In this document: positions 1 through 6,685 of the stretch, piece after piece
Layout: the number at the start of each line of letters is the position of its first letter
How positions within the stretch are numbered: position 1 is the stretch's first letter
Assembly (NCBI GenBank): GCA_030539275.1
Contig: JAUNSK010000002.1
Location: 1 to 64,000 of the forward strand
Direction: 5' to 3'
DNA from: Oscillospiraceae bacterium
Lineage (GTDB): Bacteria > Bacillota > Clostridia > Oscillospirales > Ruminococcaceae
DNA length: 64,000 nt
Program-made: the position numbers and the translations under genes
The notes under the pieces: generated by a model
Database searches by the model: none
Seen by the model: only the letters and a program-made list of their open reading frames with translations
What the model was told of the DNA's origin: nothing

Positions 1-79
1 CATGAATGTTTACGCTCACGCAACAAGGGAAGCAAAGCGAAGTTCCGCTAAACTTTTGGACAAGGTTGTGGGGCAATAA
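1..79 (+). CDS. tyrosine recombinase (integrase), C-terminal end only
   Basis: Only the last 25 codons lie in the window; the gene starts to the left. The readable end is MNVYAHATREAKRSSAKLL followed by a few residues and TAA at 77-79. MNVYAHAT matches the end of Tn916-type and phage integrases, where the Tyr is the DNA-cleaving nucleophile. Integrase genes usually lie at one edge of the element they move, so an attachment site may be close by. The family call rests on one short motif. Confidence 0.7.
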   Translation, partial: MNVYAHATREAKRSSAKLLDKVVGQ

Positions 80-277
80 TAAAACTTTCCCTTGTAGATT
101 GCTCATAAGGGCAAAAACAAGGGAAAATACATAGAAGTTCAAGTTGACAGGCTCGGCGAGCCTTGAAAAATAAGGAAAGTTCACAGAAAATGTTTACAAA
201 CTCCGATTTGTCGTGCTTTGCCTGATTGATACAACTGGCTTGTCCACATATTAAACATTATGCGTAGTTTATGATTA
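80..277. other. gap with two inverted repeats, left of the RelA/SpoT gene
   Basis: No gene is visible here. A perfect 10-bp inverted repeat (TTTCCCTTGT at 86-95, ACAAGGGAAA at 117-126) is followed on the minus strand by a T-rich stretch and could end leftward transcription of the RelA/SpoT gene. A GC-rich palindrome AGGCTCGGCGAGCCT lies at 149-163. The position right after an integrase stop would suit integrase arm or core sites, but no duplicated att core could be identified. Confidence 0.4.
221..266 (-). repeat. boundary repeat, copy 1 (downstream of the RelA/SpoT gene)
   Basis: Bases 238-266 match 1379-1407 at 23 of 29 positions in the same orientation; weaker similarity extends left to 221 against 1362. 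The two copies bracket the RelA/SpoT gene. Confidence 0.45.
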
Positions 278-1327
278 TTAATATTTCAAATACTTCCTAA
301 CTATCTCTAAGAATTCTCCAATGTCAGAAAAGTAGTTCGGATATGCAAGTTTTAATGTCTGAAATGATGATACTCTCACGAGTACAGCATCAATTCTTGA
401 TTCGGAACGTTCACTTTCAATTTGGCCATATATTTCATTTGCGGTTTCAATTTGACTTGGCATAAAGTATTTTATCGACAGGTGCTTGGTATTGTAATTT
501 AGAATTAAAATATAATATCCTTGATGCTTAAATTTCTTTTGTTCTTGATTATCAACAGCAACTCGTATTGCGCTTAACATATCAAGAAAGTTGCATCGGC
601 TGTTTATTTCTTCTAATTCAGATACCAGTTCGTTGATGTCCTCAATTGTACCTGGAACAATCGGTTGGTTTTCCTTGATAGCAAAGAGAGACGAAATCAA
701 CACAAAAAATCTTTTTATATCTTCTGAGCCTTGTCCAGATTTAATTGCTTGTTTAGTAAACAGTCCCATTGTTTCAACAGCAGTGGCCCACAAGTGCTGT
801 AGGTGCGTTCGATATTGTATTTCAATAAGCATATTTCTATTATATGTATCATTGGTATCACTGTAATACTTATAGACCATATGTAAACTTCGGTATCCAG
901 ATGGTTTAGGATGTGCTATATAGTCGTATTTATCTTGGAAAACATGGCGTTTTCTTGAATTATCGTATTTTTGGGCGAAGCTATAAACATCACTTACTGT
1001 TGGAACAATAAATCTGCATCCACCTAAATCTTGCATTTCCCAAAGACTCATTGAATGTTCTCTACTTAATTTTTTGATAATGGAGTCTATTCTTTTCAAA
1101 CGTTCTGCCACAATAATATCATCATTACTATTTGCCATTCTGCGTAAATGCATGTAAATGACATGCAGTGGAAAAGCGTGCGCTGCTCTCCAGTTGTCAA
1201 TTACGGTAATAGCTTCTGCAATTTGTTCTTGAGATGACTCGGCGTTTTTTATGATTTTTCCAGACCTGATTATTTTACTTCTGGAGTATTCAACCTGTTT
1301 CCACTTTTGACGTTGGATGTTTTTCAT
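278..1327 (-). CDS. RelA/SpoT synthetase-domain protein
   Basis: Expected to bind nucleotides and transfer pyrophosphate, as in alarmone synthetases or toxic small alarmone synthetases. The synthetase motifs are visible in order: MQDLGGCRFIV (metal-binding Asp near residue 100), HPKPSGYRSLH (about 139-149) and EIQYRT (about 169-174). There is no HD hydrolase domain before them and no TGS/ACT part after, so this is not a housekeeping Rel. The C-terminal ~150 residues are unrecognised. The ATG at 1327 is preferred over the TTG at 1336 because GGGAGA lies 9 nt before it. It follows the helicase gene on the same strand by about 117 bp. Its product could be (p)ppGpp, another alarmone or a modified tRNA; sequence alone cannot decide. 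Confidence 0.85.
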   Translation of the reverse strand: MKNIQRQKWKQVEYSRSKIIRSGKIIKNAESSQEQIAEAITVIDNWRAAHAFPLHVIYMHLRRMANSNDDIIVAERLKRIDSIIKKLSREHSMSLWEMQDLGGCRFIVPTVSDVYSFAQKYDNSRKRHVFQDKYDYIAHPKPSGYRSLHMVYKYYSDTNDTYNRNMLIEIQYRTHLQHLWATAVETMGLFTKQAIKSGQGSEDIKRFFVLISSLFAIKENQPIVPGTIEDINELVSELEEINSRCNFLDMLSAIRVAVDNQEQKKFKHQGYYILILNYNTKHLSIKYFMPSQIETANEIYGQIESERSESRIDAVLVRVSSFQTLKLAYPNYFSDIGEFLEIVRKYLKY

Positions 1328-1361
1328 TACTATCAATCTCCCATAATCATTTTAAACTTCC

Positions 1362-1407
1362 CATTATTGCTATAATATGCTTGTACACCTTATAAACATC
1401 ATGCGCA
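1362..1407 (-). repeat. boundary repeat, copy 2 (between helicase and RelA/SpoT genes)
   Basis: Contains CATTATTGCTATAATATG (1362-1379), matching 17 of 18 bases at 4423-4440 upstream of the helicase gene, followed by the 29-nt stretch related to 238-266. Read on the minus strand it gives CATATTATAGCAATAATG, which could include a -10 element for the RelA/SpoT gene. Confidence 0.5.
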
Positions 1408-1444
1408 ATTAAGACCTCTATTGAACTATGCAAGGCATGCTTTG

Positions 1445-4360
1445 CTATAGACTTCCCAAGATTTTAAGTTCTTTCGCTCTACCACTGTGCTTAATATAAT
1501 GAGTTGCGGACGCAAGAACTTCTCCAATTTTATCTGGAATGGAAGTTTTCTTGCTAACTGACGGCTGGACAATATAAATAGTAACTGCCATGGTTCTGTT
1601 CTCTCGCAACAAAACACTTAGGGATTTCAAGTCTCCTTTAACAAACTTCTCTAGTGGATTAGAACTGTTTTTAACTCGATTATTAATTGTATTAAGCAGA
1701 ACGTTTTTGTCTTTAATCCATATTGTGGATTTGATTGCCTGTTGCGAAACCTCATAAACATCATTTACACTTGAATTGTATTTGGTGCCCTTCATTGCTT
1801 TAACATGATACAAGTTTACAAATACAGTATTTGTAGTGTCGTTGGTACTGAAGGTAACAAAATCAGCTATTTCACCTGTTCCATGATCAAAAATGATATG
1901 TGAAAATGTGCCGTCTCCTACAAGGCGGTCTCTTAAAACAGTTTGTATTGACTTTCCTTCCTTTGATGGTTTTGAACACTCATTATGAATATTCGTTCCT
2001 AATGAAATCCAGTCAACAGCCGTGATGTGATCAGGATTGAATACTATAGCAGCTTTGTCGCCGGTCAATAGTTCGTCACCTACTATTACCGTGTCATCAG
2101 TTGTTTTAAATGTCAAAGGATGTGATGTTAAATATTGCGGCAGCGATACTTGGAGTCTTCCATCATGTACAGTTAAATTCTCATCGTTAGAGCGGTAATT
2201 GCCCTCTAAATCACAGTATATGAGCTCAGAAATTTCATTTATAGTTGCTTGAAGCGACAAGAGCTCAGGATCTACTGCAACAAGTGTTATATCTAAATCT
2301 GTAATCAGATAGTGTTCCTCCGCGTGCCCTTTAATACTTATCGAAGGAGGTGATATATACGATTTTTCAGGCAGAAAACAAAACATAACATTCTGCGGGT
2401 ATTTTACATTTTTTTTAGGAATTGGGAGTAAATCGTAATTTGTCCCCGTTTTAACAACGAGAGTACTATTTACAATTTTCTTTCCATTCTCATCACACCA
2501 AGCTATATAATCAGGTATAGAGCAATATGAACTGCTCCAAATCTTTGAACCACTACTATAACCGATTGTTATATCCCTGTCGCCATCTTGAGCCTTACAA
2601 AATGCATGTCCTGCTGAAACCATTTTTCCCGTTGTCTCATCAATTGAAGCCGCCGTATTTGATCCTGCAACTATCCTATAAGACTCCCCTGCTTCAGAAT
2701 ATCTGTTTTGCATGCCAGTATTGAAGAACTCATAATTCTGCAATTCTCCCAAGACTCTATTCATTTCATTTCTTTGAAGCTTTTGATAATTTCCCGAAAA
2801 GGAATCAACTATAGTTTGGTACATAAACTCGCTTTTATCTTGTGAATAAATGAATAATAATCCTGTCTCTTTTTGAAAATGCACGATAAACAAGTGAATA
2901 TCTAAATTACTTATTTGATTTCCTTCAAGCCAAAGTGGAGATTCCCTTACATATGCAATGCCAACTATCGTGTTATCTTCTTTGTTTCTGTATACGTTGT
3001 TATTTATATTACATATTTCTGGAAAGTCAGCATCTATTCTGAAATTATCTATTTTAAATATTTTAGCATGACAATTGGGCCTGACATTATGGAGTGAAAG
3101 CAGACCTTCATCATCCAGATTGGGTTTTGAAAAATGATTTAGTGTTTCAATTCCCTTAATATCTGTATTGATTTTTGTTTCGGTCAGATTGACTATTATA
3201 TCTTGCCAAATAGCATCTGCTGAATACAGTTCGCAATTCTCAATTTTGAGAGAACTATCGTTCATAGCAATAAACTTTGCTTCACCAATGTTATCAGCAT
3301 TTGTCCTAGCGAATCTACCGATAAATTGTAAAGTACTTGCCAATGATTTATGTGGTTCGTGGATGGCTGCAATTTTCATATTGGGAAAATCAAATCCCTC
3401 ACCAAGCATATTTACACAAATAATTCCATCTAATTTGCCGTTTTTCATTTGTTCAATTGCTTTTTGGGCTGTCACATATGACATAGAGCTATCAATGCGT
3501 TTTAATTTAAGTCCCGTATTTTTTTGATAAATAATTTCTAATGCTTTTGCCTTCTCTTTTGTGTCAGTACGAACCATTAAGCAATGTTCAAATCCGCGCT
3601 CTTTATCGTTTAGAAAGACCCGTTCAGCTTCTAACGCAATTAGTTCATCTTTGTTTGGAGCTTCCTCAATAGGAATATAGGTTATTTCACCAAAAACTCC
3701 ATCTTTGTATGCTTTAGACAAAGGATAGTTATATACAATATCCCCTTTGATTTCCTTTCTATCCAATCTGAACGGTGTTGCAGTCACAAGAAGGGTTTCG
3801 GCATGATTCATATTAATTAGTATTCTTTGCCACGTTGGGGCTTGTACGTGATGAGCCTCATCTATCATCACATAATCGAAAGCATCACGAATTCTTGATT
3901 CTGATATTGTGGCTGCAACTTGATGTGTTGCAACGACTACATCTGCGTTGTTTATATTTTTGTCATATTCATCTTGTGAAATTGCATCTGCGGGATACTC
4001 ATGCATTGCTTCAAAAGCACTTGGATTTGGTGTTTCTATTGTAAATACGCCTAACTTTTTTAAGGTTTTTAAATTTCTGTAGTCGTTAAAGATTTGACCT
4101 CGTACCATTGCACTTGGCGTGACAATTAATACCTTCTTTTTTCGGAGAACATATGGTGCCATCATCAAAACGGCCGTTTTCCCGCTACCTGTAGGCATTA
4201 CAATTACTGTTGATGCCTTATTATCTAAAGTCGCATGAGAAGCTACAGCATGAATTGCTCCAATCTGTGCGTTTCGTAATCCAAGTTGTTCTAAGCCAGG
4301 CTCAGTACACGCATGAGGGTATTGTAAATTACAATACTGATTTTTAAAGTAGTCCATCAT
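1445..4360 (-). CDS. large DEAH-box superfamily 2 helicase
   Basis: A 971-residue ATP-dependent helicase or translocase. Visible motifs are Walker A MPTGSGKTA (about 55-63), DEAH (167-170), TATP (193-196), motif V GEGFDFP (320-326) and motif VI QFIGRFAR (345-352). These two RecA-like domains resemble type III restriction and UvrB-like helicases. About 600 residues follow that I do not recognise; no nuclease motif was seen. AGGAGG lies 4 nt before the ATG at 4360. The RelA/SpoT gene comes next on the same strand. Large helicases with unknown C-terminal parts beside a nucleotide-signalling enzyme and an integrase are typical of defence islands, so a defence role is a fair but unproven inference. 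Confidence 0.85.
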   Translation of the reverse strand: MMDYFKNQYCNLQYPHACTEPGLEQLGLRNAQIGAIHAVASHATLDNKASTVIVMPTGSGKTAVLMMAPYVLRKKKVLIVTPSAMVRGQIFNDYRNLKTLKKLGVFTIETPNPSAFEAMHEYPADAISQDEYDKNINNADVVVATHQVAATISESRIRDAFDYVMIDEAHHVQAPTWQRILINMNHAETLLVTATPFRLDRKEIKGDIVYNYPLSKAYKDGVFGEITYIPIEEAPNKDELIALEAERVFLNDKERGFEHCLMVRTDTKEKAKALEIIYQKNTGLKLKRIDSSMSYVTAQKAIEQMKNGKLDGIICVNMLGEGFDFPNMKIAAIHEPHKSLASTLQFIGRFARTNADNIGEAKFIAMNDSSLKIENCELYSADAIWQDIIVNLTETKINTDIKGIETLNHFSKPNLDDEGLLSLHNVRPNCHAKIFKIDNFRIDADFPEICNINNNVYRNKEDNTIVGIAYVRESPLWLEGNQISNLDIHLFIVHFQKETGLLFIYSQDKSEFMYQTIVDSFSGNYQKLQRNEMNRVLGELQNYEFFNTGMQNRYSEAGESYRIVAGSNTAASIDETTGKMVSAGHAFCKAQDGDRDITIGYSSGSKIWSSSYCSIPDYIAWCDENGKKIVNSTLVVKTGTNYDLLPIPKKNVKYPQNVMFCFLPEKSYISPPSISIKGHAEEHYLITDLDITLVAVDPELLSLQATINEISELIYCDLEGNYRSNDENLTVHDGRLQVSLPQYLTSHPLTFKTTDDTVIVGDELLTGDKAAIVFNPDHITAVDWISLGTNIHNECSKPSKEGKSIQTVLRDRLVGDGTFSHIIFDHGTGEIADFVTFSTNDTTNTVFVNLYHVKAMKGTKYNSSVNDVYEVSQQAIKSTIWIKDKNVLLNTINNRVKNSSNPLEKFVKGDLKSLSVLLRENRTMAVTIYIVQPSVSKKTSIPDKIGEVLASATHYIKHSGRAKELKILGSL

Positions 4361-4681
4361 TTAGCCTCCTGCAGACTTCATATTTTTTCGTTTGAATGCT
4401 AACGCCTCGTTTTCCAGTTGCACATTATTGCTATAACATGAATATCCCATTCATTTTTTAACTTCACACATTCTTTATGAATTATATCGCTTTTTTTTCA
4501 ATAAATCAACATAATTCTATATTATTATCTATATTATATAAACAAATACTAAAAACTGATAACCTTATTTCGCCTGCTCCTGCCAGATAACGTTACAACG
4601 CCGAACATCTGGCTAATCATATTTACTGCAAATGCCTCTTGTCCTAACAGTCCTATCTAAATTCACACAAGCGCTGTTTAT
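4361..4681. other. gap before the helicase gene: boundary motif and stem-loop
   Basis: AT-rich. It holds the helicase leader and boundary motif CATTATTGCTATAACATG at 4423-4440. An inverted repeat (GCCAGAT at 4582-4588, ATCTGGC at 4607-4613) encloses an AACGTT palindrome. A roughly 32-codon open frame on the minus strand spans the stem-loop but has no convincing start, so no gene is called. Confidence 0.5.
4423..4440 (-). repeat. boundary motif, copy 3 (upstream of the helicase gene)
   Basis: CATTATTGCTATAACATG differs from 1362-1379 at one base of 18. It lies 62 nt before the helicase start; the other copy lies 34 nt before the RelA/SpoT start. It may be a shared promoter or regulator site. 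Confidence 0.5.
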
Positions 4682-5115
4682 TTACAAACTATTCCTCATC
4701 CCTCTTATAAGCGTTTCATTTAAAAACCTCTTAAAATCCGCATACCTTCTGGTTTCACCATTATCATATCTGACGATCTCATGTGATGATTTCGAAAAAC
4801 ATAATGATTAATTATTAGTAGATCCAATTATAACAAGATCTTCAGGCAGCTGAGGATTTCCTACTATATAATCATTTAACTCATACATACTGTCAAATAA
4901 TATACAGTATCCATTTGAAAACATAAGCCATTCTTTCACGAACTCAGGCAGCACTAAACTTTTTTCACTTTCCCATTCCGATATCTCTTTTTCAGTGACT
5001 GATGCGTTGAAAGAGCACATCTTTCTCCGTATTCAGGTCCAAGCTGTACGCAAAGTTTAACTATTTCGTTGATTTCTTTTTTTAAACCGTTATCAGGTAT
5101 TTTGGGTATATACAT
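4682..5115 (-). pseudogene. SUKH (SMI1/KNR4) family immunity protein, broken
   Basis: An ancestral gene of about 144 codons can be pieced together. It starts at an ATG at 5115 with GGAGGA just upstream and reads MYIPKIPDNGLKKEINE and on to about 5020. It then needs a frame change to continue as VTEKEISEWESEKSLVLPEF, the SMI1/KNR4 core. An in-frame TAA at 4808 interrupts it. The same frame then resumes with HEIVRYDNGETRRYADFK and ends at 4682, a typical SUKH C-terminus. SUKH proteins neutralise contact-dependent or polymorphic toxins, but no toxin gene is beside it. One frameshift plus one stop suggests decay; a sequencing error could explain only one of them. Confidence 0.75.
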
Positions 5116-5363
5116 GCTGAATCCTCCTGCTTATTCTATCTATTTTTTTAGATTCATTACATCACAATTTCATAAACTGTATTTTTCCTCTCTGACTATT
5201 ATCTGCGGCATTTATATTTTACCATATATTATATTATTTTTAAACATATTTCTAAATTTTATATTAATATAAACATTTTAACGCAAATATCGTAATAGTG
5301 TAAAAAAAATAATACCCTTTTAACCTCTCACATTATTTTAATAATTAATAATTTCCATATTAT

Positions 5364-5392
5364 TTGCAATATCCTGCAAAATGTGATACAAT
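5364..5392 (+). promoter_or_regulatory. sigma-A-type promoter of the ECF operon
   Basis: TTGCAA (5364-5369), 17-bp spacer, TACAAT (5387-5392). It would give a leader of about 105 nt before the GTG start. Confidence 0.55.
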
Positions 5393-5449
5393 AAATCTCG
5401 TTGCTGTAAAATAACAAGGCTGCAAACAGCTTTATTTTTTTGTCCGCTG

Positions 5450-5480
5450 TGCAACCTTTTTACATATTCGTTAGTGTTAG
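5450..5480 (+). promoter_or_regulatory. candidate ECF-dependent promoter, copy 1
   Basis: TGCAACCT (5450-5457), 14 bases, TAGTGTTAG (5472-5480). The same two blocks with exactly the same gap occur at 6607-6637 before the lipoprotein gene, while the spacers differ. The AACCT block resembles ECF -35 elements. This suggests autoregulation by the adjacent sigma factor. Confidence 0.6.
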
Positions 5481-5502
5481 TGACAGGAGCTGATAGATTC
5501 AC

Positions 5503-5997
5503 GTGAATGATTTTAAACAGGATATTTCTGTAAAAGAACTGTTTTCTATGTATTCTGATATGATATACCGAATTGCATTTGCACGTACAGGCAACAGATA
5601 TGATGCTGAGGATATCATGGAAAACACATTTCTCAAGTACATAAAGTGCAATAAAAAATTCCGCGAAGAGGAACACAGAAAAGCATGGCTGCTGAAGGTC
5701 ACAGTAAACTCATGCAACAGCTTTTTTACCTCCGGCTGGAGTAAACACCGTGCACAGCTTGATGATGCCAGAGAAATTTCATACAGTACAGAATTTGAAA
5801 AAAGCGAAGTATATTACGCTGTTGCTGCGCTGCCTGAAAAGTACAGAGTTGTGGTTCATTTATTTTACTATGAAGAAATGTCCATAGAAGAGATATGTGA
5901 AATACTCGGTGCAAAAGAATCCACAGTAAAGAGTCAGCTTCACCGTGCCAGAGAAAAACTTAAAGAAATTCTGAAGGAGGAACAATATGAATTTTAA
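5503..5997 (+). CDS. ECF-type RNA polymerase sigma factor
   Basis: A 164-residue group 4 sigma factor with only regions 2 and 4. Region 2 is seen in MYSDMIYRIAFARTGNRYDAED (residues about 16-37, split motif DAEDIMENTF) and in the -10 recognition part around HRKAWLLKVT. Region 4 is the C-terminal helix-turn-helix EEICEILGAKESTVKSQLHR. The start is GTG at 5503 with AGGAG upstream. The gene overlaps the next one by 11 bp, the usual layout for a sigma/anti-sigma pair. A repeated bipartite motif upstream suggests it controls itself and the lipoprotein gene. Confidence 0.92.
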   Translation: MNDFKQDISVKELFSMYSDMIYRIAFARTGNRYDAEDIMENTFLKYIKCNKKFREEEHRKAWLLKVTVNSCNSFFTSGWSKHRAQLDDAREISYSTEFEKSEVYYAVAALPEKYRVVVHLFYYEEMSIEEICEILGAKESTVKSQLHRAREKLKEILKEEQYEF

Positions 5998-6589
5998 AGA
6001 CAGTTATAAAAGAGACAACGAAAAAATTGTTCCTGACCCTGAGTTCATTAGTGATCTGGAGAAAAAACTTGAGATAATGTCATCGCAGGAGATCAAAAGA
6101 AGAAAAAATATATCAGTTGCATTTAAAATCTGTTCATCATGTGCAGCTGCTGTAATACTGACAGTCGGGATCACACTCGGAGTGCGACGTTCATCAGGCA
6201 GTATCGACAACCCGATGCATCAGGCAGGCAAACAGACGGGTGCCGGCTCAGCTGTTTTTTCACAGTCTGACTGGTATGACAGCGGTATGACCTGTTCTGA
6301 GATATATGAAGTATTCATAAACAGAATGGCTGACAGCTCTGATCTTTCCCTGCTGTACAGAAGCAGCAGCAATACATTTACTGACGAAGATCTTATGAAC
6401 GATAAAGACGAAATAAAAAGTTTAGTCAAAAGTTATTCCAGAGTTACAGTGTCAGACAAGGATGAAAAAGACCTTAACAATGCCGTATATTATATGGCAC
6501 AGTTTGAAAACGGTGATATTATCAAATTTATCATCTATGACGGAATGTATGTCAAGATCAAAAATATTGATGCTGTTTTTTCTTTATAA
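5987..6589 (+). CDS. probable anti-sigma factor, single-pass membrane protein
   Basis: A 200-residue protein: a charged N-terminal cytosolic part of about 45 residues, one membrane segment (FKICSSCAAAVILTVGITLG, about 46-65), then an external domain of about 135 residues without recognised motifs. No zinc-binding HxxxCxxC signature is present, so it is not a ZAS-type anti-sigma. The call rests on topology and on translational coupling to the sigma gene (start inside the sigma 3' end, with AAGGAGGAA upstream). It presumably holds the sigma factor at the membrane until an envelope signal arrives. Confidence 0.65.
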   Translation: MNFKDSYKRDNEKIVPDPEFISDLEKKLEIMSSQEIKRRKNISVAFKICSSCAAAVILTVGITLGVRRSSGSIDNPMHQAGKQTGAGSAVFSQSDWYDSGMTCSEIYEVFINRMADSSDLSLLYRSSSNTFTDEDLMNDKDEIKSLVKSYSRVTVSDKDEKDLNNAVYYMAQFENGDIIKFIIYDGMYVKIKNIDAVFSL

Positions 6590-6606
6590 AAATATTTTTT
6601 ATTTAA

Positions 6607-6637
6607 TGCAACCTCAGGGCAGTCAGGATAGTGTTAG
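6607..6637 (+). promoter_or_regulatory. candidate ECF-dependent promoter, copy 2
   Basis: TGCAACCT (6607-6614), 14 bases, TAGTGTTAG (6629-6637), as at 5450-5480; the downstream bases kGwCAG also agree. It lies 48 nt before the lipoprotein ATG. Confidence 0.6.
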
Positions 6638-6685
6638 GGTCAGAAAGCAAACAATAACAAACAAAAACAACATGGAGGAACATAT

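Larger units (their letters stand above)
5116..5502. other. gap upstream of the ECF sigma gene
   Basis: AT-rich, about 390 bases without a gene. It holds the two promoter candidates for the sigma operon listed at 5364-5392 and 5450-5480. Nothing else was recognised. Confidence 0.6.

Noticed and set aside
4556..4660. A ~32-codon minus-strand frame containing FGVVTLSGRSRR
   Set aside because: No start codon with a ribosome site; it is preceded by a stop and spans a stem-loop. Left as unexplained sequence.
5458..5471. Reading CGTT in the 5450-5480 spacer as a classical ECF -10 element
   Set aside because: Its distance from AAC is only 13 bases, too short, and it is not kept in the second copy at 6607-6637.
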